Source: Flagellimonas sp. CMM7 | Lineage (GTDB): Bacteria > Bacteroidota > Bacteroidia > Flavobacteriales > Flavobacteriaceae | DNA: 64,000 bases | NCBI RefSeq assembly: GCF_021390195.1 | Contig: NZ_CP090003.1 | Coordinates: 1,414,001-1,478,000, forward strand | Direction: 5' to 3' | In this document: positions 9,163 to 17,674 of the stretch, one piece after another | Position numbering within the stretch: the first letter of the stretch is position 1 | Layout of the letters: every line of letters starts with the position of its first letter | Program-made: the position numbers and the translations under genes | The notes under the pieces: generated by a model | Told to the model about the DNA's origin: nothing | The model's database searches: none | The model's input: the letters and a program-made list of their open reading frames with translations, nothing else

Positions 9163-11415
9163 ATGAAGTTGAATTTTGCATATATAGTTTTGCTGATTCT
9201 GGTGCTTGGCTGCTCACCCAACCCATCAAAAGAAGTCATCCATGAAAATCTTATTGATTTTGTAAATCCATTTATTGGAACCGATGGCCCTGGCAACACC
9301 TACCCTGGAGCCACTACCCCATTTGGCATGGTTCAGCTGAGTCCCGATATCGGTATTCCTGGTTGGGACCGAATTGCAGGATACTATTATCAAGATTCCA
9401 TTATATCGGGGTTTTCCCATACCCATCTAACCGGCACCGGAGCGGGTGACCTTTATGATATTTTGGTCATGCCTACCAACAGCAGGTTCTCTGATAGCAT
9501 TCCAGAGAACAATTACAAACCATATTCAAAATTTGACCACCAAAAGGAAGGTGCATCCCCAGGCTATTATTGGGTTGATTTATTGGATTTTGGTATCAAA
9601 GCAGAATTAACTGCTACAAGCAGGGTCGGAATACACAGATATACATTCCCAGAAGATAAAGACACCCAAATCCATGTCGATTTAGGATATTCCCTCAACT
9701 GGGACAAACCAACGGACACTTTCATCAAAGTTGTAAACAACTCAACACTACAAGGACATCGAATGTCTACAGGTTGGGCCAGAAACCAACGTCTATTTTT
9801 TGAAATGCACTTTTCAACGCCTTTTCAGGCTTATCAAATTATTCGTGATGATGAAGGCAAACCCTCAAAAATCATCTTGAATTATACCACTGAAGAAAGA
9901 GAACAAATTCAAGTAAAGACAGGTTTGTCTTCGGCAAGCTCAGCTGCTGCGGGAAAAGCCATTCAGGTTGAGACTTCGGAAGATTTTGACAGCATCAAGA
10001 AAAAGGCGCAGGACATCTGGGAAAAAGAGCTTCAAAAAATAAAAATAACATCTCAAGATACAGACAAGAAAAATATCTTCTACACCATGTTGTATCAGTC
10101 CATGTTAGCTCCAACCTTATATAGCGATAGTAATGGTGAATACAAGGCCGCCAATGATGCAAATGGGAAACTTAAGGTTGGAACAGATTCCATAGCAAAA
10201 GTAGAGGGCTTCAATCGATACGACACCTTCTCACTTTGGGATACCTTCAGGGCAGCCCATCCATTGTATACATTAATTCAGCCTGAAAAAGTGCCTGACA
10301 TGATCAAATCCTTGTTGGCTCATTATACAGAAACGGGCATTTTACCTGTTTGGTCCATGCAAGGAAGCGAGACGAACATGATGATCGGTTACCATGCTGT
10401 TCCCGTAATTGTGGATGCCTATTTTAAAGGGTTTGAATTTGATGCAGAACTTGCATACGAAGCATGCAAGAAAAGTGCAATGGTAGATGGTCGTGAAATA
10501 GATATTTACAAAGAAAAAGGATACATTCCTGTTAATGAGGGCCACGAAAATTGGTCTGTTTCCAAAACCATGGAATATGCCTACGACGATTGGTGCATTG
10601 CCATGTTCGCCAAAGATTTGGGCAAAATGGAAGACCATGATTACTTTTTGCAGCGTTCAGAAAATTGGAAAAATCTATACAATACAAAGCGGTCCTGGCT
10701 GCAGCCCAAGGACCCCAGTGGCAATTTTATTGAACCATTCATTCCGAAGGAATACACCCCATATTTCTGCGAAAGCAATGCCTGGCATTATTACTGGTTT
10801 GTGCCGCAAGATGTAGATGGACTCATTTCAAAAACAGGAGGAAAAGAACGGTTCACCCAAAAATTAGATTCCATGTTCAGCTATGCACCAAGTCCTGAAG
10901 ACAAACTGCCCTTGTTCAGCACAGGAATGATTGGCCAATATGCACATGGGAATGAACCTAGTCATCATGTTGCCTATCTGTATAATTACATTGGCCAACC
11001 TTCCAAAGCACAAAAGTTGGTGAGCACTATTTTGGAAAATCAATATAAAAATGAACCTAACGGGCACTGCGGCAATGAGGATTGTGGTCAAATGTCTTCG
11101 TGGTATATTCTTAGTTCGCTGGGATTCTATCCCGTAAATCCAGCTCAAGGTGTATATGATTTAGGAATACCCCTGTTTGAAGAAGCAATTGTGGAAGTGG
11201 CAAATGGCAAAACCTTTACAGTTAACGCCAATGGCTTGGAAGAAAATCAGTTTGTGCAAAGTGTGGCCTTAAATGGCGAAACATTAGATAGAAGCTATAT
11301 CACCCATAAAGAAATTATGAACGGAGGAACTTTGGTATTTACCATGACCAATGATGCGAAATTGGCCGATAAAAATCAACTAAAAACTCCAGAAGTCAAC
11401 AAAATATACAACTAG
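9163..11415 (+). CDS. GH92 alpha-mannosidase lipoprotein (GH92-2)
   Basis: This 750-residue GH92 enzyme has a lipoprotein signal (VLGCSP) and the family opening FVNPFIGTDGPGNTYPGAT. The predicted acid is E537 in FCESNAWHYYWF and the predicted base region is GNEDCGQMSSWY with D640. The subsite segment AHGNEPSHH matches GH92-1, so these two may share a linkage preference. In the acid motif, the usual glycine after the glutamate is serine. It lies 72 bp after the CBM9-like gene and 1 bp before GH92-3, so it is cotranscribed with GH92-3 and possibly with the upstream genes. Substrate-level specificity cannot be read from the sequence. Confidence 0.95.
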   Translation: MKLNFAYIVLLILVLGCSPNPSKEVIHENLIDFVNPFIGTDGPGNTYPGATTPFGMVQLSPDIGIPGWDRIAGYYYQDSIISGFSHTHLTGTGAGDLYDILVMPTNSRFSDSIPENNYKPYSKFDHQKEGASPGYYWVDLLDFGIKAELTATSRVGIHRYTFPEDKDTQIHVDLGYSLNWDKPTDTFIKVVNNSTLQGHRMSTGWARNQRLFFEMHFSTPFQAYQIIRDDEGKPSKIILNYTTEEREQIQVKTGLSSASSAAAGKAIQVETSEDFDSIKKKAQDIWEKELQKIKITSQDTDKKNIFYTMLYQSMLAPTLYSDSNGEYKAANDANGKLKVGTDSIAKVEGFNRYDTFSLWDTFRAAHPLYTLIQPEKVPDMIKSLLAHYTETGILPVWSMQGSETNMMIGYHAVPVIVDAYFKGFEFDAELAYEACKKSAMVDGREIDIYKEKGYIPVNEGHENWSVSKTMEYAYDDWCIAMFAKDLGKMEDHDYFLQRSENWKNLYNTKRSWLQPKDPSGNFIEPFIPKEYTPYFCESNAWHYYWFVPQDVDGLISKTGGKERFTQKLDSMFSYAPSPEDKLPLFSTGMIGQYAHGNEPSHHVAYLYNYIGQPSKAQKLVSTILENQYKNEPNGHCGNEDCGQMSSWYILSSLGFYPVNPAQGVYDLGIPLFEEAIVEVANGKTFTVNANGLEENQFVQSVALNGETLDRSYITHKEIMNGGTLVFTMTNDAKLADKNQLKTPEVNKIYN

Positions 11416-11416
11416 T

Positions 11417-13762
11417 ATGAGATTGAGAAAAATTTACCAATTTAAGAAATTGATTTTCATTTTTGCTATAGCCTTAGTTGTAAGCTCTTGTGAACAAAAT
11501 ACAAATAAAGAATCCGCCCTGGACCAATCTGAAAACAGCAAGGAATATTTGCAATATGTGAACCCATTAATGGGAACCGATTCAGATTTCAGTTTATCCA
11601 ATGGAAATACATATCCGGCCATTGCAACACCTTGGGGCATGAATTTTTGGACCCCCATGACTTCAAAAATGGGAGATGGATGGACCTATAAATATGATGA
11701 GAAAACTATTCGCGGCATCAAACAGACCCATCAACCCAGTCCTTGGATCAATGATTATGCAGCATTTTCTTTAATGGCCGTTACCGGAGATTTAAAATAT
11801 AAAGAAGGCGAACGAGCTTCGCATTTTTCGCATAAGGCCGAAACTGTAAAACCAGATTATTACAGTGTTTATTTGGCAGATTATGATGTGGTGGCCGAAG
11901 TGGCACCTACAGAAAGAGCTGCTCATTTTCGATTCACCTTTCCAGAAACGGACGAAGCTTACATTATGCTCGATGCTTTTTTCAAAGGTTCCATGGTAAA
12001 AATTCTACCCGAGCAACGAAAAATCATCGGCTATTGCAGAAACAATAGTGGTGGCGTTCCAGAAAATTTCCACAATTATTTTGTGGCAGAATTTGATAAA
12101 GATTTTGAACTCACCAATACTTGGGGTGATGATTGGAAGCTAGAAGAAAATACAACTGAAAACAAAGGCGACCATGTTGGAGCCATTATAGGTTTTAAAA
12201 CAAAAAGAGGTGAGGCTGTGCATGTAAAAGTGGCTTCGTCATTTATAAGTCCAGAACAAGCGCAATTGAACTTGGATAGAGAAATTGGAAACAAAAGCTT
12301 TAAAGAAATTAGAAGCGAAGCAACAAAAGCATGGGAAAAAGAATTAGGTAGAATTGAGGTAAGTACCCAAAATATAGATCACTTACGCACTTTTTACTCT
12401 TGCCTCTATAGGGTGTTATTATTTCCAAGAAAGTTCTATGAGTTTGATGCCAATGAGCAAGTGGTGCACTATAGCCCATATAATGGTCAGGTACTACCAG
12501 GATATATGTTTACAGATAATGGTTTTTGGGATACTTTCCGTGCAGTGTTTCCATTTTTTAACATGATGTACCCAGAGTTGAACAGCAACATCATGGAAGG
12601 ATTGGCCAACACCTACAAAGAATCCGGATGGCTGCCAGAATGGGCCAGTCCTGGACACAGAGACTGTATGATTGGCTCCAATTCGGCCCCAATTATTGCT
12701 GATGCGCATTTGACAGGAGTTACCGGTTTTGATAAAGATTTACTTTTAGAAGCCGTAATTAAAAACGCAACTACATCCGAAGGGAGGCCTGTAAACAGTG
12801 TTGGGAGAGCGGGAGTGGATTATTATAATGAATTGGGTTATGTTCCTTACGATGTTGGCATCAATGAAAATGCCGCTAGGACTTTAGAATATGCCTATGC
12901 CGATTTTACCATAGCCCAAATGGCCAAATCATTGGGTGATGATAAACTAGCCGAGACCTACTATAAAAAATCCCTCAACTATAAGAAGCTGTTTGACCCA
13001 ACTACTAACTTGATGCGTGGTAAAAATAAAGATGGGCAATTTCAAAAACCCTTCAACCCTTTAAAATGGGGAGATGCTTTTACCGAAGGCAATAGTCTGC
13101 ATTATACCTGGTCAGTTTTTCACGATGTACAAGGCCTCATGGATTTAATGGGAGGAGACAAAGAATTTGTGGGAATGCTAGATGGCGTTTTTAATATGCC
13201 TCCAGAATATGATGATTCTTATTATGGATTTACCATTCACGAAATACGAGAAATGCAGATTATGAATATGGGGAACTACGCCCATGGCAACCAGCCTATC
13301 CAACACATGATCTATCTGTATAATTATGCCAAGCAACCTTGGAAAACCCAGAGCAAAGTACGCGAAGTATTGACCAAACTCTATACCCCTGCCCCAGATG
13401 GCTATTGTGGTGATGAGGACAATGGACAAACATCCGCTTGGTACGTGTTCAGCGCTCTGGGTTTTTATCCTGTTGCTCCGGCCACAAACCAGTACGTAAT
13501 TGGGAGTCCGCTTTTTAGTGAGGCCAAATTGCACCTTCAAAATGGAAATACATTTACAATTACGGCAGATGGTAATGGAAAAGACAATCCATTTATCCAA
13601 AGTGCAAGCCTAAATAGCCAAAGTTTCAATAAGACTTGGATTGCTACGGAAACTATTCAAAAAGGAGGCAACTTACATTTTGAGATGACTGCCGAACCAA
13701 ATAAAAATTGGGCGGTTTCAGATGATTCCTTACCCTACTCGTTAACCAACCATATTGATTAA
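11417..13762 (+). CDS. GH92 alpha-mannosidase lipoprotein, divergent (GH92-3)
   Basis: The 781-residue protein has a lipoprotein signal (VVSSCE) and the GH92 N-terminal fold (YVNPLMGTDSDFSLSNGNTYPA). The predicted acid glutamate is kept (E557) in TEGNSLHYTW, but the following Ala-Trp of the family motif is Ser-Leu. The base region is GDEDNGQTSAWY (D668), and the subsite segment reads AHGNQPIQH instead of AHGNEPSHH. It also carries the longer insert around GVPENFHNYF. These differences suggest a different linkage or a branched or phosphodiester-linked mannose substrate; that is inference. It follows GH92-2 by one base and overlaps the fucosidase gene by eight bases, so translation of the three is probably coupled. 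Confidence 0.93.
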   Translation: MRLRKIYQFKKLIFIFAIALVVSSCEQNTNKESALDQSENSKEYLQYVNPLMGTDSDFSLSNGNTYPAIATPWGMNFWTPMTSKMGDGWTYKYDEKTIRGIKQTHQPSPWINDYAAFSLMAVTGDLKYKEGERASHFSHKAETVKPDYYSVYLADYDVVAEVAPTERAAHFRFTFPETDEAYIMLDAFFKGSMVKILPEQRKIIGYCRNNSGGVPENFHNYFVAEFDKDFELTNTWGDDWKLEENTTENKGDHVGAIIGFKTKRGEAVHVKVASSFISPEQAQLNLDREIGNKSFKEIRSEATKAWEKELGRIEVSTQNIDHLRTFYSCLYRVLLFPRKFYEFDANEQVVHYSPYNGQVLPGYMFTDNGFWDTFRAVFPFFNMMYPELNSNIMEGLANTYKESGWLPEWASPGHRDCMIGSNSAPIIADAHLTGVTGFDKDLLLEAVIKNATTSEGRPVNSVGRAGVDYYNELGYVPYDVGINENAARTLEYAYADFTIAQMAKSLGDDKLAETYYKKSLNYKKLFDPTTNLMRGKNKDGQFQKPFNPLKWGDAFTEGNSLHYTWSVFHDVQGLMDLMGGDKEFVGMLDGVFNMPPEYDDSYYGFTIHEIREMQIMNMGNYAHGNQPIQHMIYLYNYAKQPWKTQSKVREVLTKLYTPAPDGYCGDEDNGQTSAWYVFSALGFYPVAPATNQYVIGSPLFSEAKLHLQNGNTFTITADGNGKDNPFIQSASLNSQSFNKTWIATETIQKGGNLHFEMTAEPNKNWAVSDDSLPYSLTNHID

Positions 13763-15116
13763 TACATTGAAATTCAAACTCTTAATATCTATAATCCTTG
13801 TTTTTAGTGGACTTGCCTCCGCACAGACTCAAAATATTGAATTAGACAATCGTTTGGATTGGTTCAAAAAAGCCAAATTGGGCATATTCATACATTGGGG
13901 CTATTATGGTGTAAATGGCGTTACTGAATCTTGGTCCATGTACCATAAAAAAATATCATACCAAGATTATATGCAACAAGGTGAAAAGTTCACTGCCAAT
14001 AAATACAATCCAGAGGAATGGGCAGAACTATTCAAAAAAATAGGTGCTCAATATGTAGTAATGACCACAAAGCATCATGATGGTGTGGCTTTATGGGATA
14101 CCAAGCTAAGTCATCTTAATATGATTGAAAAAACACCAGCCAAAAGAGATTTAGTAGCACCCTACGCAAAGGCATTAAGAAAAAATGGTCTTAAAGTGGG
14201 ATTGTATTACTCACTTTGTGATTGGTCTCATCCAGATTATGATGTGGTCTTCCCAAGACCAAATACTAAGAAAGATTATCCTCAGAAAGGCCAAAAGAAA
14301 ATGGATTCTTGGGAAAGGTTTGTTCTTTTCTATCAGGGACAACTGAAGGAGTTAAGTTCACAGTTTAACCCGGACTTGTATTGGTTTGATGGTGATTGGG
14401 AAAAATCTGAAGAACAGTGGCATTCAAAAGCTTTAAAGGATTCCCTTTTGAGTTGGAATCCAAACGTCATTGTAAACTCAAGGTTAAATCAATATGGTGA
14501 TTACAAAACTCCTGAACAGGGGGTGCCTGTGGTCAGGCCAGAAGGTCCATGGGAGTTTTGTATGACTATGAACGATAATTGGGGGTACTACCCTTCCGAT
14601 ACCAATTACAAACCTGCTTCTCAAATTATCAGAACTTTTGTAGAAGTGATTTCTAAGGGAGGGAATTTGTTGCTTAACATTGGACCAAAACCAGATGGTA
14701 CAATTGCCACAGAACAAAAAGAATTGTTAGAAACTCTAGGGGATTGGATTAACAAGCATAGATCTGCAGTTTTCGAAACCACTGCCGGACTTCCATACGG
14801 ACATTTTTATGGTCCAACGCTGACATCCAAAGACCGAAAAAAAATATACCTCTGTTTGTTCGATGACCCAAAGAACTATATCCAACTAACGGGAATTCAA
14901 AATAAGGTTGCTGGAATAAAAGTATTGGGAAGTAACGAAGAATTAGCCTTTACAAGAAATGGAGGCGCAGCTTGGAACAACATACCGGTTATTTTACGCA
15001 TTAATATTCCAAAAGATGAGAATCTGAATAAATACGTTTCCATTATTGAGGTTTCTTTGGAAGATGAATTGAAACTGTATCGCGGTCATGGAAATGCCGT
15101 TGAGCTTAATGACTAA
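13755..15116 (+). CDS. GH29 alpha-L-fucosidase, TTG start
   Basis: The 453-residue secreted protein carries the GH29 signatures GIFIHWGYYGV, TTKHHDGVALWDTK and DLYWFDGDWE, with the predicted nucleophile D212. The GH29 family hydrolyses alpha-L-fucosides with retention. There is no ATG before the signal peptide: the frame is closed by a stop at 13743, and the first Met codon lies past residue 60. Translation must therefore start at the TTG at 13755 or the TTG at 13767, both preceding the signal sequence KFKLLISIILVFSGLASAQ. Position 13755 overlaps the GH92-3 stop by eight bases, suggesting coupling. Fucose removal beside mannosidases fits fucosylated N-glycans, for example core or arthropod/plant types. 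A C-terminal beta domain follows residue 340. Confidence 0.93.
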   Translation: MINTLKFKLLISIILVFSGLASAQTQNIELDNRLDWFKKAKLGIFIHWGYYGVNGVTESWSMYHKKISYQDYMQQGEKFTANKYNPEEWAELFKKIGAQYVVMTTKHHDGVALWDTKLSHLNMIEKTPAKRDLVAPYAKALRKNGLKVGLYYSLCDWSHPDYDVVFPRPNTKKDYPQKGQKKMDSWERFVLFYQGQLKELSSQFNPDLYWFDGDWEKSEEQWHSKALKDSLLSWNPNVIVNSRLNQYGDYKTPEQGVPVVRPEGPWEFCMTMNDNWGYYPSDTNYKPASQIIRTFVEVISKGGNLLLNIGPKPDGTIATEQKELLETLGDWINKHRSAVFETTAGLPYGHFYGPTLTSKDRKKIYLCLFDDPKNYIQLTGIQNKVAGIKVLGSNEELAFTRNGGAAWNNIPVILRINIPKDENLNKYVSIIEVSLEDELKLYRGHGNAVELND

Positions 15117-15146
15117 CTTGTTAAATACAGAAATAATTGTCTAATC

Positions 15147-17378
15147 ATGAGACTTAAGATTACATTACTTTTTTGCTTGTTGTTTGGAACAACTTTTTCC
15201 CAGAAAGCTCCGGTTGAGTATGTAAACCCATTTATAGGCACTTCTAATTTTGGAACTACAAATCCAGGGCCTATTGCCGTTAGGGGAATGGCAAACGTTT
15301 CCCCATTTAATGTAGCTGGGGCCCAAAATCTTCCGCTGGAAAAAGATAGTCGTTGGTTATCTACACCTTATGTGAATGAGAATACTTTTTTAACGGGGTT
15401 CAGTCATATAAACTTGAGCGGTGTTGGTTGTCCAGAGCTAGGTGTTGTTATCGCTATGCCCACCACCGGAGCTATTAAAACCAACCATTTAGAATATGGA
15501 ACCATGTACTCCAATGAAATATCCAAAGTTGGCTACTATTCAAACACTTTGGATAAGTATAACATTAAAGTTGAGGCAACCGCCACAACTAGAACAGGAA
15601 TAAGCAAATATTCTTTCCCAGCAGGTAAATCAAACATATTATTGAACTTGGGATTGGGACTTACCAACGAGCAAGGGGCCCAAGTAAAAGTGGTTTCACC
15701 AACCGAGATAGAAGGAATCCGTTCCGTTGGATCCTTCTGTTACTATAAACCTGAAGAAGCCTATCCCATATATTTTGTGGCAAAATTCTCCAAGGTCGCC
15801 AAAGAATTCGGGGTTTGGAAAAAACCCACAACATACAGAGGGGCAGAAGCCGAGTGGATGGAATACAATGGAAAATCCCGACTGATGAAAGGATACTCTA
15901 AGGAAGTTGTCGGTGATAGCATTGGCGCCTATATGCAATATGATTTTGCGGTACCGACTCAAGTTGAAATGAAAGTTGGCGTTTCATATGTCAGTATTGA
16001 AAATGCTCGTGAAAACCTAGAAAAAGAAACACAAGGAAGAACATTTGATGAAATATTGATATCTGCAAAAAATGAATGGAATCAATATCTCTCTAAAATA
16101 GAAGTTGAAGGTGGTTCTGATGAAGACAAGACAATTTTTTACACAGCGCTTTATCATACATTGATACATCCAAGTACCCTAAATGATTTTAATGGAGAAT
16201 ACCCCAAAATGATAACACGTGAAACCCTAAAAACAGAGGGCACTCGCTATACTGTTTTTTCACTTTGGGACACGTATAGGAATTTACACCAATTAATGAG
16301 TTTGGTATATCCCAAACAACAATCCAATATGGTTAAAAGCATGTTGCAGATTTACAATGAATCTGGTTGGTTACCCAAATGGGAGTTAAATGCCACCGAA
16401 ACGACAACCATGGTAGGTGACCCTGCTGGTATTGTAATTGCTGATTCCTATTTACGTGGAATTAGGGATTTTAATGTTGAAAAAGCATATGAAGCCATGC
16501 TTAAAAGCGCCGACCAGTTAGAAGCAAATCCCCTTAGGCCAGGAATACAGGATTACATTGAAAAAGGATACTTGACCACAAAAACAACCAATAGCGGTTC
16601 TGTCTCCACTACTCAAGAATACAACATTACCGATTTTGCCATTGCCCAATTGGCAAAGGAATTGGACAAAAAAGAGGACTACAAGCGTTTTTCAAAACGA
16701 TTCATATCTTATCGTAAATTATTTGATTCTGAATTCAATTTGTTACGGCCTAAAAACCATGATGGCAGTTGGCTGTCACCATACAATCCAGAAACTGGAG
16801 CCAATTTTGAAAAAAATGTTGGATTCATAGAAGGTAATGCATGGCAATATACCTTTATGGTTCCCCATGACATTAAAGGTTTGATGAAATTAATGGGGGG
16901 TGCTAAAGCATTTACAAACAAGTTGCAAGATGTTTTTGACAGAAACCAGTTTGATATGGCAAATGAGCCTGACATTGCTTACCCTTATTTATTCAATTAT
17001 GCTAAGGGACAAGAATGGCGCACTCAAAAAAAAGTTTCAGAATTGCTGAAAACCTATTTCAAGAATACACCCGATGGTCTTCCCGGAAATGATGATACCG
17101 GTACCATGAGTGCCTGGGCAGTATTTTCAATGATGGGCATGTATCCAGTAAGTCCAGCCAATCCTATATATGCGCTAACCTCTCCAAAATTTGATAAAAT
17201 CATAATACATCTTGACCCGACATATTATCCAAAGGACAAAGTGATAATCACTTCCCAAACTCGAAAGGACAACGGAAAAATCTCAGAAATTTTAATTGAC
17301 GGAAAAAAGCAAAATGGTTTTTTCATCTCACATGAAAACTTGACAAAGGCCAGTAAAATTGAATTTGTTTTGGAGTAA
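15147..17378 (+). CDS. GH92 alpha-mannosidase, divergent secreted form (GH92-4)
   Basis: This 743-residue GH92 enzyme has a normal signal peptide (LFGTTFSQ) rather than a lipobox, unlike its three paralogues, so it is probably periplasmic. It opens with VEYVNPFIGTSNFGTTNPG. The predicted acid is E562 in IEGNAWQYTF, and the base region is GNDDTGTMSAW with D650. The subsite segment is MANEPDIA, lacking both histidines found in GH92-1 and GH92-2. It follows the fucosidase by 30 bp and is the last enzyme before the 296-bp gap that precedes susC. The divergence suggests a distinct linkage, so the four GH92 enzymes are more likely complementary than redundant. Confidence 0.93.
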   Translation: MRLKITLLFCLLFGTTFSQKAPVEYVNPFIGTSNFGTTNPGPIAVRGMANVSPFNVAGAQNLPLEKDSRWLSTPYVNENTFLTGFSHINLSGVGCPELGVVIAMPTTGAIKTNHLEYGTMYSNEISKVGYYSNTLDKYNIKVEATATTRTGISKYSFPAGKSNILLNLGLGLTNEQGAQVKVVSPTEIEGIRSVGSFCYYKPEEAYPIYFVAKFSKVAKEFGVWKKPTTYRGAEAEWMEYNGKSRLMKGYSKEVVGDSIGAYMQYDFAVPTQVEMKVGVSYVSIENARENLEKETQGRTFDEILISAKNEWNQYLSKIEVEGGSDEDKTIFYTALYHTLIHPSTLNDFNGEYPKMITRETLKTEGTRYTVFSLWDTYRNLHQLMSLVYPKQQSNMVKSMLQIYNESGWLPKWELNATETTTMVGDPAGIVIADSYLRGIRDFNVEKAYEAMLKSADQLEANPLRPGIQDYIEKGYLTTKTTNSGSVSTTQEYNITDFAIAQLAKELDKKEDYKRFSKRFISYRKLFDSEFNLLRPKNHDGSWLSPYNPETGANFEKNVGFIEGNAWQYTFMVPHDIKGLMKLMGGAKAFTNKLQDVFDRNQFDMANEPDIAYPYLFNYAKGQEWRTQKKVSELLKTYFKNTPDGLPGNDDTGTMSAWAVFSMMGMYPVSPANPIYALTSPKFDKIIIHLDPTYYPKDKVIITSQTRKDNGKISEILIDGKKQNGFFISHENLTKASKIEFVLE

Positions 17379-17606
17379 AAAAAATGTTGTTCAGCTCTAT
17401 TAAAATCAAATACAGTCGATTTTATTAGAAAAATCCAAAACGATTTAAAAAAAGATTCAACCGGAAAAGACCATTTTTAAAGGCCTAACATGTTGAAAAG
17501 CATATGTTTCGAATAAATTATCTACCTCAATCGTTTTCGCTTCCATGTTCTTTAGCTTTTCAGCTTTGTTATTAGTCGAATTTTTTTTATATATAAATAA
17601 GGAATT

Positions 17607-17646
17607 TGAACATTTATAAAGTGAACATTAAGCTTATATTAAGCTT
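17607..17646 (+). promoter_or_regulatory. Direct repeats in the susC leader
   Basis: The 296-bp gap 17379-17674 holds no gene. Close to the susC start it contains two overlapping pairs of short perfect repeats: TGAACATT at 17607 and 17622, and ATTAAGCTT at 17627 and 17638 (11-bp period). They end 28 bp before the start codon. They could be a regulator site or part of a leader structure. I could not identify a clear TAnnTTTG box here. Confidence 0.3.
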
Positions 17647-17674
17647 TCGAAACTAATAACCAAACTCAAACAGT

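Noticed and set aside
13178..13600. 140-residue antisense ORF in GH92-3
   Set aside because: Shadow of a supported gene, with no domain.
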